Origin: Rutpela maculata
Lineage: Eukaryota; Arthropoda; Insecta; Coleoptera; Cerambycidae
Length of the DNA: 64,000 bases
Reading direction: 5' to 3'
Assembly (NCBI GenBank): GCA_936432065.2
Contig: OW386292.2
Span: forward strand, 16,584,918 to 16,648,917
Positions 26,101 to 36,000 of this stretch are shown here, piece by piece. The notes below the pieces were generated by a model that was not told the origin of the DNA, made no database searches, and saw nothing but the letters and a program-made list of their open reading frames with translations. Made by a program: the position numbers and the translations under genes. Position 1 is the first letter of the stretch; each line of letters opens with the position of its first letter.

Positions 26101-27646
26101 CAACAGATTTGATTTCGTCGGCCCACCTATAAATAAAAAGCAAGTATTTAGAAAAAATCTTAGCCTAAAATAATTTACCAGAATGTACCAGCGAGAGAGG
26201 CTGGCAATTGTGAATATTTTTACATTTACATTAGAATTGAAAAACTTTTTTCGTTTCATTTTTTGAGTCAGTGGGGTCAAGTTTTGTTCACGGATGAGAG
26301 CCGTTTCTGCGTAAATTCGATTTATGGTAAGGAAAGAGTGTATCGACGTCCAGGAGAACAAAATGAACAATTCAATTATACTCCTGCTATCTCTCTCGGT
26401 GGAGGCTCAAATATGGCGAGGGGTGTCATGTGTTTAGGGGCACGCACAGAGTTGTTGGTAATTGATGGTGGCACGTTAACTGCAGATAGGTACATAAGGG
26501 ATGTTCTTCAAGATCATATGGTACCTTTCGCCCCACATATCGGAGAAAATTTCCTCTTAATTCAAGACCGTGCTCGTCCACACACTGTTCGTTGTGTAAC
26601 TGACTTTTTTAACCGAGTGAAAATACCAACAGTGATTTGGCCTGCATGTTCCCGGACGTGAATACAACTGAACATGTAAGGGACATGCTAGACAGACGAC
26701 TTAGGTCAAAAATTCCTGCTGTCCAAAACACAGAAGAAGCGAGAGCTGCTTGGATTGAAATATGGGAGAATTTGCCTCAAGAAATGATCGATATATAATA
26801 TCATCCTAAATATGGGAAGGATGACTGCAGTCATAAGGGTTCGTGGGGTTATTGAAAAAATAATCCTTGTAATTATTTGATCATTAAATGTTTAAAACAA
26901 GTCAAAATGTACTAGGTATTCATTTTTTGCAAAAATGTGTATTATTTTTGTGAACATTTATAATCAGAGAAAAATAATTTGGAATTTGGAAAAAATTATA
27001 GGTATTTTCAGAAATGATAACAAAAGGTAACATTGTAAAAATAATAAAATATTTGTGAGATTATTAAATGGATAAGACACAATCTAGGCCTGTCCTGTGT
27101 TTCTTAGATCACATATTTATATAAATAACGTCAATACATGATATGGATTTCTGTAATCAAAACCATTGTTTCCTTTTCGATGAATCAGCAGGGTGAAATA
27201 TACTTGGATTTAAACAAAACTGCTGAACTTTCATCTTTCATTTATTCAATTTAGTCATAACTTTGGACATTTTTTCATACTGTTAAGTATACTTTGTAAA
27301 ACAAAAACTGGTAGCTTGGTCTTATTATCAAGACAATACCCCAAATAAGACTTGTGTCTATATTTATTTTGCTTATTTTAACAAATATATGACAGAAAAG
27401 CAACACTCGAATACGCGATATTAACATGTATTTCTATTTAGAACTGTTAAAATTAACCTCGACAATTTGTTCCCTCAGATAATAAAATTTGTAAATAAGA
27501 TTCCGTACTCTTTATTTATACTTGACAGATCTTCTTAAAAACATAACCTCAATAACAAGTCTGACTTACCTTGTACTTAAAGTGTTAATACTGCCAGTGA
27601 TCACCATTACCACAGCTAGTAGATATTGATAATTTGTCCATGCCAT
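7993..27646 (-). CDS. SLC35F6: SLC35F6 (solute carrier family 35 member F6), complete, 8 exons
   Basis: The gene encodes a predicted ten-helix membrane protein of the drug/metabolite-transporter (EamA/nucleotide-sugar-transporter-like) superfamily. The vertebrate orthologue is reported on lysosomal and mitochondrial membranes and binds the ADP/ATP carrier ANT2. Its substrate is not firmly established. Exons (minus): 27570-27646, 25979-26126, 16703-16856, 16390-16566, 15242-15352, 14941-15099, 10877-11031 and 7993-8154. They sum to 1143 bases, giving 380 residues plus stop, close to the 371 of the human protein as I remember it. All junctions are GT-AG and keep phase (2,0,1,1,1,1,0). Conserved blocks include MAWTNYQ, HPFFQASSMFLGE, LTSASSFQMFRG, IIAQIIQSIQMVVEEKF and GISVTKELSATTRMVLDS. 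No exon is broken. Introns are 136 to 9122 bases, the long ones filled with transposons. Confidence 0.96.
8690..9930 (+). pseudogene. degenerate LINE reverse-transcriptase fragment (SLC35F6 intron 7)
   Basis: Plus-strand frames show in order QSGFRKGFGTS, LLDMSKAFDSVDPQCLLAKL, a decayed PQGS/LGP region, then the C-terminal part with NLKFTDHVSYVCQKAY and LVLSHFNYADVVYGPC. That is the order of reverse transcriptase and thumb domains in Jockey/CR1-type non-LTR elements. Many stops and frameshifts are present. A matching 3' end lies at about 10478-10512. The material between (about 9925-10475) is non-LINE and may be an insertion. Confidence 0.8.
9931..10512. other. insert with two CRE-like palindromes, then LINE 3' tail
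   Basis: No coding region is seen. Two TGACGTCA octamers occur near 10057 and 10211 in a locally GC-richer block (10020-10240). The segment ends with CAATAAAATATTATTATTATT, a LINE-type 3' tail at 10487-10512. From 10513 to 10876 I see nothing recognisable. Confidence 0.4.
10877..11031 (-). CDS. SLC35F6: SLC35F6 exon 7
   Basis: Encodes SIAFFNFSGISVTKELSATT and RMVLDSVRTIVIWIFSLAF, nearly identical to the vertebrate sequence and the best diagnostic segment of the gene. The donor is ACAA|GTTAGT. Confidence 0.97.
11032..11821. other. no gene seen (SLC35F6 intron 6)
   Basis: AT-rich intronic sequence. I see no conserved frame and no clear repeat boundary. Confidence 0.4.
11822..11961 (+). pseudogene. 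short LINE reverse-transcriptase fragment
   Basis: The frame reads TVTCGVPQGTILGPLLFII then YINDLFINTD and FAYVDNTD. These are reverse-transcriptase blocks 4 and 5. The catalytic YADD has decayed to YVDN. Both flanks are lost, so this is a fossil of about 140 bp. Confidence 0.85.
12579..12711. repeat. 133-bp near-perfect hairpin, GC-rich loop
   Basis: TAGTATGTGTACTTCGGTGT at the left pairs with the right-hand ACACCTAAATACACAATATACTA-type arm. Inner arms carry the CATTCCCGGAC / GTCCGGGAATG and TTGTTGGCCTCGG / CCTCGGCCAACAA pairs. It looks like a snap-back miniature transposon and resembles in layout the hairpins at 25339 and 49188. Confidence 0.7.
13403..13584. mobile_element. 182-bp TA-flanked MITE (copy 1)
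   Basis: The ends are CCGTGTGTGTAG and TTACACACACGG with TA on both sides, as in Tc1/mariner-type miniature elements. It interrupts the LINE reverse-transcriptase frame, so it is younger than that LINE. A second copy, in the opposite orientation and 314 bp long, lies at 35360-35673. Confidence 0.75.
14360..14940. other. no gene seen (SLC35F6 intron 6)
   Basis: AT-rich intronic sequence. Short open frames here match no family I know. Confidence 0.4.
14941..15099 (-). CDS. SLC35F6: SLC35F6 exon 6
   Basis: Encodes LFGFLVLAFLQIPFYFIRAG, then an acidic loop (DRLEDAIDAFVQMG), ending AVTG. A 142-bp intron separates it from exon 5. Confidence 0.96.
15242..15352 (-). CDS. SLC35F6: SLC35F6 exon 5
   Basis: Encodes DMLIIIAQIIQSIQMVVEEK and then PPLQAVGWEG, the hallmark EEKFV-AVG region before the next helix. 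Acceptor TTTAG|G, donor GAAG|GTAAAT. Confidence 0.96.
15455..16270 (-). pseudogene. LINE reverse-transcriptase C-terminal fragment (SLC35F6 intron 4)
   Basis: The minus frame at 15748-15455 reads FGVHIQKLEQIQNKFLCYIT and continues SLEVRRKHRDLKLLYNIINS, the typical thumb/C-terminal region of Jockey/CR1-like ORF2. The sequence up to about 16270 continues the same element with many stops, including a LPSGTLTL-like relic of the LGPLLF block. It fills most of the 1.04-kb intron. Confidence 0.75.
16390..16566 (-). CDS. SLC35F6: SLC35F6 exon 4
   Basis: Starts GSVIVFVGLLSVGFLNRTLK and continues through a second hydrophobic segment (IFFVVLGLAVVGVADF) to NDIIT. It is separated from exon 3 by a compact 136-bp intron. 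Confidence 0.96.
16703..16856 (-). CDS. SLC35F6: SLC35F6 exon 3
   Basis: Residues 76 to the first base of codon 127. Contains PLILFIPAMCDMTATSIMY and LNLTSASSFQMFRG, among the most conserved parts of the family. The acceptor CCAG|GAT is intact although a 3.1-kb foldback element ends only about 67 bp away in intron 2. Confidence 0.96.
16924..20035. mobile_element. 3.1-kb foldback-like element with long inverted arms
   Basis: The left arm starts TAGACCGTGGTATAGTGACA and the right arm ends in its near-exact reverse complement. TAT flanks both ends (16921-16923 and 20036-20038). The arms run roughly 16924-17950 and 19190-20035. They are built of units containing AAACG(A/T)TT..TTCCTATCTGGC. No transposase frame is found in the 1.2-kb core, which holds a G/C-run segment near 18067-18115. 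Long arms made of internal repeats are characteristic of Foldback (FB)-type elements. The family assignment is an inference. It sits about 67 bp from exon 3 of SLC35F6 in intron 2. Confidence 0.75.
17461..17880 (+). repeat. three tandem ~140-bp units inside the foldback left arm
   Basis: Units begin GCCAAACATA at 17461 and 17601 and GCTAAACATA at 17742, a period of 140-141 bp. Each contains GATTTATTCCTGTCT(A/G)GCA, GATATGGTAATAAATAAACC and CAAGTCCCAGACAA. The right arm (19190-19450) carries fewer, more diverged units in reverse orientation. Confidence 0.85.
20036..20525. other. no gene seen; possible element edge
   Basis: Intronic spacer between the foldback and the TTAA-flanked element. It holds a 12-base C run near 20394-20405. 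Confidence 0.35.
20751..21175 (+). pseudogene. relic of a transposon protein with a CxxC motif
   Basis: The frame starting MKSFSNSDKKSLRVDDILKY has two internal stops. It then runs NVKELFKNLKCLECSLILSL and EDMKSEKHCGLLSIWNAF. The L-K-C-x-x-C...LSLED...E..GL.SI pattern recalls the N-terminal cysteine region of insect Mutator-like (Phantom-type) transposase proteins as I remember them. That match is tentative, and it would conflict with the TTAA ends, so it may be captured sequence. Confidence 0.4.
21838..22792. repeat. dispersed GTGACGGTCGTGAG-like motif array
   Basis: Copies on the plus strand lie near 21838 (GTGATGGTCGTGAG), 22230, 22381 (ends CATGAA), 22572 and 22779 (ends CTTGAG). A minus-strand copy lies near 22180 (CTCATGACCGTCAC), with partial copies near 21488 and 21886. 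Spacing is irregular (about 100-350 bp), which argues against a simple tandem satellite and for a dispersed binding-site-like array. Confidence 0.65.
23440..24805 (+). pseudogene. 5'-truncated LINE with reverse transcriptase and (CTAT)n tail
   Basis: A 298-codon frame covers the back half of a reverse transcriptase. It shows LRSLFTSYLTNRKLF-like, KHGVPQGSVLGPILFILFIN and CVLFADDTTLIASNKD, in which FADD replaces YADD. Then come KLNSNKSQKLVV, VKLLGVTIDDKLNW and FHSRISYAVILWGN. After a frameshift near 24210, at a (TA)n tract, the C-terminus continues TRSADLLRNPRFRLKKSENN and ends VKKIILKHCFY...YLKSSL. The 3' tail is AATAAACGCTATCTATCTATC. Layout and motifs are of a Jockey/CR1-group non-LTR element. 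It is a relatively young-looking copy in SLC35F6 intron 2 on the opposite strand. Confidence 0.88.
24806..24994. other. no gene seen
   Basis: AT-rich spacer between the LINE tail and the hairpin-bounded repeat block. Confidence 0.35.
24995..25460. repeat. snap-back block: outer inverted arms, 3 tandem units, GC-rich hairpin
   Basis: An outer arm at 24995-25029 (containing CTTCAAGCGTATTAAAATG) is inverted at about 25307-25345. Between them lie three ~62-bp tandem units at 25062-25215, each with ATTGTTTTACTAGTAACA. Right of the second arm is a ~110-bp hairpin (25349-25450) whose arms carry GGAGTAGAACGC / GCGTTCTACTCC and a loop rich in CGGCTTCG-type sequence. No coding capacity is seen. Confidence 0.75.
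25461..25978. other. no gene seen (SLC35F6 intron 2, 5' part)
   Basis: AT-rich intronic sequence next to exon 2. A 90-codon frame overlapping the hairpin has no recognisable family. Confidence 0.4.
25979..26126 (-). CDS. SLC35F6: SLC35F6 exon 2
   Basis: Residues 26-75, starting WADEIKS and including HPFFQASSMFLGELCCLIAF, which corresponds to the second membrane helix. The acceptor is TATAG|G and the donor TCG|GTAAGT. A Tc1-like transposase fragment begins only about 130 bp upstream, in intron 1. Confidence 0.95.
26255..26800 (+). pseudogene. Tc1-like (DD34E group) transposase fragment, 5'-truncated
   Basis: The frame reads WGQVLFTDESRFCVNS with the first catalytic aspartate, then GGGSNMARGVMCLG, DRYIRDVLQDHMVPFAPHIG and LLIQDRARPHTVR with the second aspartate (arginine replaces the usual asparagine). 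A frameshift near 26645-26655 moves the rest to another frame, where FPDVNTTEHVRDMLDRRLR carries the glutamate and WIEIWENLPQEMIDI ends the protein. The N-terminal DNA-binding domains are absent. It lies in SLC35F6 intron 1 on the opposite strand. Confidence 0.9.
26801..27569. other. no gene seen (SLC35F6 intron 1)
   Basis: AT-rich sequence. The first part may be the 3' end of the Tc1-like copy. Confidence 0.4.
27570..27646 (-). CDS. SLC35F6: SLC35F6 exon 1 (start codon)
   Basis: The exon encodes residues 1-25 plus two bases of codon 26. It begins MAWTNYQYLL, matching the MAWTKYQ start of the vertebrate protein, and carries most of the first membrane helix. The ATG has AAAA before it, and the donor reads AG|GTAAGT. 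Confidence 0.95.
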
Positions 27647-27659
27647 TTTTCCTACACTC

Positions 27660-27700
27660 TAAACACAGCCCTAAAACACTTCTAATTCGAATTTATAAAG
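27660..27700 (-). promoter_or_regulatory. candidate SLC35F6 core promoter
   Basis: On the minus strand TATAAAT (27691-27697) lies about 45 bases before the ATG. A start site some 30 bases downstream of it would leave a short leader. CRE-like half-sites (TTACGTCA near 27731, GACGTC near 27790) lie upstream. This is a sequence-only prediction. Confidence 0.4.
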
Positions 27701-28475
27701 AGATGTGGGAGTATCAAAAACAAAAAGAAATGACGTAATATTTATGTCAGGTCAGCTGATTTTTTTCTGTCACTCTTTTGTTTCCTAGACGTCAGAGTGT
27801 GTTCGTTGGTCTTACAGGAAATATGATCTGTCAACCTGATTTGGAACAGCGACAGAAGTTAATGGTGATTGGTTGAGTACAAAATTCCTGTTTCGTGATT
27901 GGTAATACAAGTAACTGTTTGCTTATTGTTCGTCTTTTATATACTTTTTAATAGTTCTCAAAATGATAGATAAGTAGATACTGTATTATTTTTATATTTT
28001 GTTTCGAAGAATGATCATATTTAATTTTTATTTAGAACTAAACGTTGTTTATAAAGTAAGAACAGAACAAGTTTGTACTACCTAAGTATAATTCTATTGT
28101 AGTAGTAACGAACAAATCTGATTTGCACCGAATGTTATGCAGCCAGATATGCACCTCAGCGGCAGGTTCATTGAAAATGCTGTAGATGGCCATAGCTGTA
28201 CTATAATTTTATATAAATTAGAATATATTCTCATGCAGTGGCAGCTTATGGGTTCAGAAATAGGTGAAGCGTTTTGTTCATAAAATCGATTAGGGTATGC
28301 TCTTAGAGCTATGCAACTGCAAGTTTTCGAAAGTTCAAGGTTATTGTCAATAAAAATCATTCACAGGATCTAGTTTGTCAGTAAAGTGATGTTTTTGCAT
28401 GTATATTTATTAGCATGCTTACAGAAACATTAGAGAGTGTAACGGTAACCGTGTTTTGAAAAGGGAGTGGGATAA
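27701..28475. other. intergenic region between MIOX and SLC35F6; no gene seen
   Basis: Upstream flank of SLC35F6. A short minus open frame at 28094-28360 has no recognisable similarity. Confidence 0.4.
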
Positions 28476-28786
28476 AAAAACGGTTGCCCAAGGAACCACA
28501 TCCAAATTTGCTACCAAAGATTTTCATAACGAAAAAATTTTGTATATGGAAATAATTGTTTATGGAATTTTAATAATATAATATTTGAAATCCTCTACCC
28601 CAAAAACCCATAACACGGTATCCCACATCGGTAGTGGGGTGGGGGTAGTGATAGGGGGGTGGCAGCGGGGATGGATGAAGTAAAAAAATATTTTGAGGCC
28701 TTTGATTTTTGTACACACACTAAATCACAATTTTTTTTCACCCCCTTTTATAATGGGGTGGGGGTAGTAATGGGGGTGGCTAACAA
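28476..28786 (+). repeat. G-rich repeat family, copy A (truncated)
   Basis: Homologous to the larger copies at 34499-35193 and 35742-36439. Shared landmarks are TTGCCCAAGGAA, CGAAAAAATTTTGTAT, the AATTGTTTATGGAA block and two GGGGTGGGGGT tracts. The 3' half is missing. Confidence 0.8.
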
Positions 28787-29688
28787 ACTACGTGGTAAGC
28801 AAGCAAATTTTGTGCATTAATATAGATGAGTGGAAAAACATTAAAAAAACGTCATCATCTACCATTTATTCCACCTGTAGACTTAGAATGTTTGTAATCC
28901 GATAAAATATAAATATATTTAACACCGGAAAAAGACGACAATATGAGGTATTATGTAGCACGTGATTATAATGTCATTTATGAGACGTCATTATGTCGTC
29001 ATTTTTAGTCCTCTGACGTCTTTCTGATCAGTATCACTAGATTTTGACGTCATTATAACGTACCCTTGCTAAATTTAACACCATTGAATGGCTTTTTCAA
29101 GAAAATGAACTCGTACTTTATTATTTTTCATTCTTCCGTAGAATTTTTTAGAAATTACGAAAAAAATATATTTTTGCGATTACAGCGCCATCTGTCACGA
29201 ATCGAAACAAACGTTTCAGACAAACTTGACGTAATTTTTGCTTTAGAATCCGATTCTGAAATATTAAATTTTATTATTATTTTAAAGTTGCCCCCCGCCC
29301 CACCCCAAGGGGTGGGGGTGGGGGATCGCGTTTGGTATCATTGGATAGCGCTTTTAAAATTATTAAGGACGTGTTTTTTCTTTTTTGGATACAATGTGTA
29401 TTTCTCGAGATATTTGATCGTTTCCAAACTTTTTGGACACCCTATATGTGCCTATATTTGTTTTGCTGCTATCTCTTATTAGTATTGTGAAAGAAATTTT
29501 TATTTATTTTTTTAAGAGAAATTGTTTTTTGTATAGCCTTTTTTTTTCAGTTTTTTCCACTGTTCTGGTCTCTATCTGTTATCTATGATTAGACGAGACT
29601 TCATCTATGTACATATACAATATTATACATACATACGTATATACTAACTTATATACCACAATAAAACTAGACTTCATTTAACAAATGA
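28787..29688. other. no gene seen; MIOX downstream flank
   Basis: Another G/C tract (GGGGTGGGGGTGGGGG) lies near 29309-29325. CAAACTTTTTGGACACCCTA near 29426-29445 resembles the common end of Tc1/mariner-type miniature elements. Neither can be bounded by eye. Confidence 0.35.
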
Positions 29689-29703
29689 TTTATTTACTTT
29701 ATT
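29689..29703 (-). terminator. candidate MIOX polyadenylation signals
   Basis: Two AATAAA hexamers read on the minus strand (29689-29694 and 29698-29703), about 210 bases past the stop codon. Another lies near 29764-29769. Confidence 0.4.
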
Positions 29704-29908
29704 TTTTAACATATATGGTTTGAAAATATTTACTGTACATTGTTTCTTGCATCAAATTAACTTTTTATTTATGTACAATATATTACGTCTCAATGATTAA
29801 ATCAAAATATCCACAACAATAACACCTAGTATATATACCCTAATTATAGATAATTCAATCAATAGAGATATTTACATTATGTGCATTTAGTTTAAAAAAT
29901 GTTTTTTT

Positions 29909-30017
29909 TTACCAATCTAATACCCCTGGGATGTATTTGTCAATAAGGCCCTCGTAGTAAGGCCACAACTTCTCGATATCTGGAACTTCGGCGCTCTTTG
30001 TGTACAAGTCGTATTGG
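29909..30017 (-). CDS. MIOX: MIOX exon 6 (stop codon)
   Basis: Reads QYDLYTKSAEVPDIEKLWPY, then YEGLIDKYIPGVLDW and TAA. It carries the last iron ligand (Asp261) and the conserved LIDKYxPGxLxW terminus. Confidence 0.97.
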
Positions 30018-33000
30018 CTAAGAAAGAAAAATGATATTAGTAACATGTTTATGGTAAAATCCTAAGTCACGTGGTAGTATGTTATAGTAAATACATCACA
30101 AATATCATATTATGTAGCCACACCTGGGGTCCGACAAAGTTCCAATCCTGGACTGCTACAATTTTTAACTCTTATTAATGATTTGTGCTATCGAATTAAT
30201 TGTATCAAACTAATTTTGCTGATGATCGTAAGCTATTTAATAATACTAATTTTGGGGATGATTGTGACTTACGATTAGGAAAAACTATCAAGTTATCTAT
30301 GGTACCTGTACCTCTAATAAATTCATTTGCAGATACTAAACATACATCTGGGGGTAATTTTTTATTGTTAACTTTCATTTAACAAACACATTAATGTAAA
30401 TGAATGAGAATACAGTATTTTGACAAATAGATTACACGAGGTTCTGTTGTGCAGATGGGGGTCATTTCCCAAGTAATTTTTCGCGCTGAATCAGAATTGG
30501 TCCACCACGTCAGAATTATATTTGAGGTTAAGTACTTAAAAAATCGCTTTTTTGGTCTACTTTTGAGGTTATGTGTAGGATTCAATAATTTCTTCAGGTT
30601 ATTTCTAATAAATACATTATTTAGTACCGTCCCTCCTCTTTAATATAAGCTTTCGAATGGTCATCTGCGATGTTCCCTTGCAAAGTTATAGTCATTTTAA
30701 GGTGACATGAATTTGAAAGCATGATCCCCTAGTCAACAATCTTAACCAAACGACTCAGCCAAACGAATCAAGATTAGAAGAAAATGGAAAACATACCGAG
30801 CTCTTAACCAAACGACTCTAAACGAATCAAGATTTGATACAACATAAGGGAAAACGCAACAATCTTAACCACACGACTCTAAAAGAATCAAATTTAATTT
30901 TTGCTGGTCTCTTCAACGTGATAATCCCAATGCTCATCATAAAATGCGTTCTGATACAAGGTTTTTGGAAAACAAGAAAAAGAGATTTCATAAAAATTCA
31001 TAAGATTCCGGATTCAGGTTTTAGGGTTTTCAATTTTGGAAGTATGGTTTATGATTATGGCTTTATGGTTTGGGGTTTTGGGTTTTTTCATGTTTAGGGC
31101 TTAGTGTTAAAGACTTTTTAAGTGTTTTGATGTTAGAATCTTTAAGAGTTCTGCATAAATTTTTCTTCGGTTTCCTTTGAAAGCTAGGTAGTTTGGTATA
31201 ATTGTATAAGGATAGTCTTCATCCTCCTATGGTCTCGATACAATTTGGAGATGCGTTGGCTGTTGCCCCAAAGATATATATTTTGTAATCGAAAATATAG
31301 CAATTTGTCCTTTGACTCATTGGTTAAGATTGTTGCGTTTTCCCTTCTGTTGTGATAAGTACCAAAACACTTGACACTATGATGATGCTTGGCAAAATGC
31401 GCATAAAGTGATAGTATTAAAAAATGTAATAGTTAGAGCAGGTATACGTACTTGAACTTAAGGACCCATTGTCTCGTTTCTTCATCCTTCTCAGTTAAGA
31501 GATGTTTGTAATCGCCGCTGGTATGCCACGGATAGAAACTGTGAAATCTGATCATGGCCAAGGCTTGTGGTGGTAACGCGCTCTTATTATGAACCAACAT
31601 CCTGTATAAATATTCGTCGTGTCCCCAGGACAATAGTAAATTCTCTAGTCCGCAGTTCGGCTGGTACATCCCATATTTTGTGCTAAAAAAAATCGTGAGA
31701 TAACCTATGAGCTAAGGTGTGTTCGTTAAGTGAATCACTTTTCATGACGTTATTTTTACTTTCAAAGTCTAAGTACGTCTTCGTAAAACATTGAAACAGC
31801 CTTAATGATGCTGTGAGCCTAACAGCCAACGCGACAGAAAGCGTGATGCCGCCAGACGTGTTATACAGCAAGCGGAGGCCAAGTAATTTTCATATAAATT
31901 AATAGATTTAAGTTATAACTACTAGAAAATTTGGGATTTTATCTTGAAAAAGTGCTATTTCAAATACGTTTTCGTCAAATTACTCGAAAGGTATTACATT
32001 AAGCGAAAACATGCTAAAGATAAATAAGAAAGCTACTAAATTAAGGATAAATAATTAGTTTAAATGTTAAATATCTCAGAAACTGTGGCACTTAGGCCAA
32101 AAACGCTAATAACCAAAATTATTAATTAGGCTTTCAAATGATTTTTTTCCTATTTTTATAGCATAAAAAACAAAGAAGTTATGACAGAAACAATGAAATT
32201 TTTCACATTTTTTTTTTAATAAAAACGTCGCAATTTTGTTAATGTAAGTAGTCAGTATTTAAAAAAATATATTCCCATATACTGTTTTTCGTAAATATAT
32301 AATGTGACCTAGATGCTCATATTTTTTCATCGGCTTACAGCTCTTGCTTTAGAAAAAAACTGCATTTTAAACTGTAAATGGATTTTAGAGAAAAACGTAA
32401 CATTTTTGTTTCTCTGCAAATATCTCAATTAATATTAGTTTAAGAGAAAATATGGTAAACATCAAAAATGAAGCTTATTTATTTTATTTATTTATATTTT
32501 GTCATCTAGATGTACCGGGTATATATATGAACGTGATACATAGTAAAATACACAAAATACAATTTAAAAAAACAAGATTAAAAAAATTATACAAATTGTA
32601 ATGCAACTACATACATTATAACTTTAGGCTTTATCACAGATGATTAAACATCACTGTTACACTCATAATATTCATCAACGGAATAAAAACTATTTATGAT
32701 GAGAAACATCTTTAGTTCATTATGAAATTTATTTATCGATGTTATGTTTTTCATTTCTGCAGGTAACTTATATAATTTAATTCCAGCATAGTGAGGTGAT
32801 TTTTCATATGTTGATGACTTATGATTAGTCGTTCTGAGTAAGCTACAGTATCTAGTATCATGTGAGTGAATATTAGCATTTACATTGAATTTATAAAGGT
32901 TTTTTGTTAATAAACATTATAGTCTTTAAAATATAGATACAATGAACTGTTAAGATTCTGTTTTCCCTAAAGCAAGCTTTACAAGTTTCTCTAGGGCCCA

Positions 33001-36000
33001 GGTTAAATATCAATCTGATGAGTCTTTTTTGCAGTATGAATACTCTATTTATATTTGTCGCACGTCCCCAGACTATAATATTGTACGAAAGATGGGAGTA
33101 TGCCAATGCACAGTATATATTTACCAGGTATTTTGTACCGAATAAATTTTTTACTTGTCTTATAGCAAAGTACGCAGAGTTAACCTTTTTTACATAAGTA
33201 ATCAATATGTTGTTCCCAACATAGATTTTCGTCTACTATAGTTCCTAAAAATTTTGTAAATGGCGAAAATTGTCCTGTAGGAATGATGTTATTCAGATCA
33301 CTAGGAGGTGTCCTCCGTTTAGAAAAATATAGGCATTCTGTTTTATCAATATTCAAGATAAGAGTATTTTGGCACACCATTCCTTGTAGATTGTCAAAAT
33401 TTCCAAAACTTTGGTGTTAAGTTCCTCAGGATCTGGAGTTGAGACCACAATGGAGGTATCGTCTGCAAACATAATAGTTAGGGCATTTTTAATAGCCGAT
33501 GGAAGATCATTGACGAATAACAGAAATATTAGTGGTCCAAGCACAGATCCCTGTGGAACACCAATATTTATGTCATAATCGTTTGAAACAGAGTTAGATA
33601 CTTCCACACGTATTTTTCGATCAGTTAAAAAAGATTTGATTAGATTCAAAGACCCTCTGATACCAGAACTCTGCAGCTTACATACAATGAAATCAACATT
33701 AAGTGTATCGAAGGCTCTGCTTAGATCAAAAAATAGACCAATAACATGTTTTCTCTTGTCAATTTCATCACATATAAACTGCAAGAGCTGGCAAGTTGCT
33801 GTCTCAACAGATTTATTGCACTGAAAGCCATGTTGATATTCAGTTAGAACACTAGAGTTATTTAAGAAATTTATGACTCTGTTGAAAATTAATCTTTCGA
33901 TTACTTTTGACAAAATACAAAGAACGGATATCGGGCGATAGTTTTCTTTATCTTGTTCGTCACCTTTCTTATGTACGGGTAAAACAATTGCCACTTTGAA
34001 TACTGAAGGAAAATATCCCAGTTCAAAACATTTGTTTACTAAATAAGAGAGAGGAACTGCAATAATCTCCGCGGCGAATTTAAGAGCTTTGGTAGATATA
34101 CCGTCTATACTAACAAATGTTTTATCTTTTAAATTGAGAATACATATGTTTGTGTAGGGCTGATTGTTAATTTTATAGATGGCATCCGACCGTTTTTAGG
34201 ATGAAGTATTTAGTTTAAAACGTTGAATATCTTAGAAACTGTGAAACTTCCATCGAAAGTTCTAAGAAACAAAATTAAAGGTAATTAATCAATCTTCAAA
34301 ATTATTTTTGTTTGTTTCTACATCACAAAAAATAAAGAAGTTCTGGCCGATTCAATGTGGGTTTTCATATTTTTGTTAACAAAATGTCGGCATTTTGTTA
34401 TTGTATTGCTCAGTAATTAATTTTTCCTTCAAAAATGCTGTTTTTCGTTAATATACAGCATCACCTAAATGCTCAATTTATTTTGTCCCTTTAAAACACT
34501 TGAAAAACCGCTGCCCAAGGAATCACTACTTCCACATCCAGATTTTCTATCCAAGTCACACAACGAAAAAATTTTGTATGTGGAAATAATTGTTTATGGA
34601 ACTTTAATAATATAATATTTGAAATACTCTACCCCAAAAACCCATAAAACGATACCCCACATCGGTAGTGGGGTGGGGGTGGTGATAGGGGGTGGTAGTG
34701 GGGGTGGATCAAGTAAAAAAATATTTTGAGGTTTCTGATTCTTGTACACACACTAGATCACATTTTTTTCATCCCCTTTAATAATGGGGTGGGGGTGGTA
34801 ATGAAGGTGGCTAATGGCAAAAAATTTTTTAGACCTTAGCTTCTCTTGTATATACTAAATACCAATTTTATGGACTCTTACCTGCTTAATTTACCTATTT
34901 ACCCCAAGTTTACCCCAATTTACCCTCCAACCCTTCGACGGAACAAGACGAAAATATAATCTAGTTCCAGATCTCGTTAAAGTACATATGTGTACCAAAT
35001 TTCAAGTCAATATCTTAAACGGTTCCAGAGTAAACGTGCGCACAAAAAAGTTACAGACCGATAGACAGGCAGAAATTTTTTTTTCGCTCAAACTTAAAAT
35101 CTCGACGTTTCATGACATTCTAAGCCTATTTGAACAATAAAAATTTTAAAAAAATTTTTTGTCGTTACTATACTTCCACTGGATGTGGAAGTAAAATGAC
35201 GAAATATAATAATAACAAACATGAGCTGCATTTTGTTACGTAAATTACAAAACTAAAAACGAATCGACAAACTGCAATGCGAGCATTCCTAAACTAATGA
35301 ATGGCACTCTCCGCCTTGTAGATAAAACGCAGAAAACAGTTTTTAAGCGACAAAAGATACCGTGCGTGTAATTTCCCATTAGGCATGTACATTCACGTAG
35401 CGCGAGAAATATGACAACACCGGCAGCCGTAAATTCGTCCGTCGGTGGAGCATCCCAGGACCCCTATTCTCCAGTCGAGAGAATGATCATTTCGGGAGAA
35501 AGGAAAGAGAAAGAAATGGGAAACATAATGAAATAAAAAGAGAAAAAATACCCCGATTCACTTCTCCTAAGCTGGAGAATAGGACCCCAGCTCTGTTATT
35601 TCATTTCAGCCAGCTGGCACACGCGATGTTATAATTCTTACTCCCCATGCCTAGCCCGCGACTACACACACGGTATAAGTATTACCTTTAATTTGCACGT
35701 AGTCAGAAACTGATCAGGGCAATCTAATACATACATCATATTACTTGAAAAAAACCGCTGCCCAAGGAATCACTACTTCCACATCCGGATTTTCTATCCA
35801 AGTCACGCAACGAAAAAATTTTGTATCTGGAAATAATTGTTTATGGAAGTTTAATAATATAATATTTGAAATCCTCTACCCCAAAAACCCATAAAACGAT
35901 ACCCCACATCGGTAGTGGGGTGGGGGTGGTGACAGGGGGTGGGAGTGGGGGGTAGATAAAGTAAAAAAATATTTTGAGGTTTCTGGTTCTTGTACATACA

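Noticed and set aside
26286..26370. Minus open frame overlapping SLC35F6 exon 2 and the Tc1-like gene
   Set aside because: Most of it is intron plus antisense of the plus-strand transposase. Only 25979-26126 is coding.
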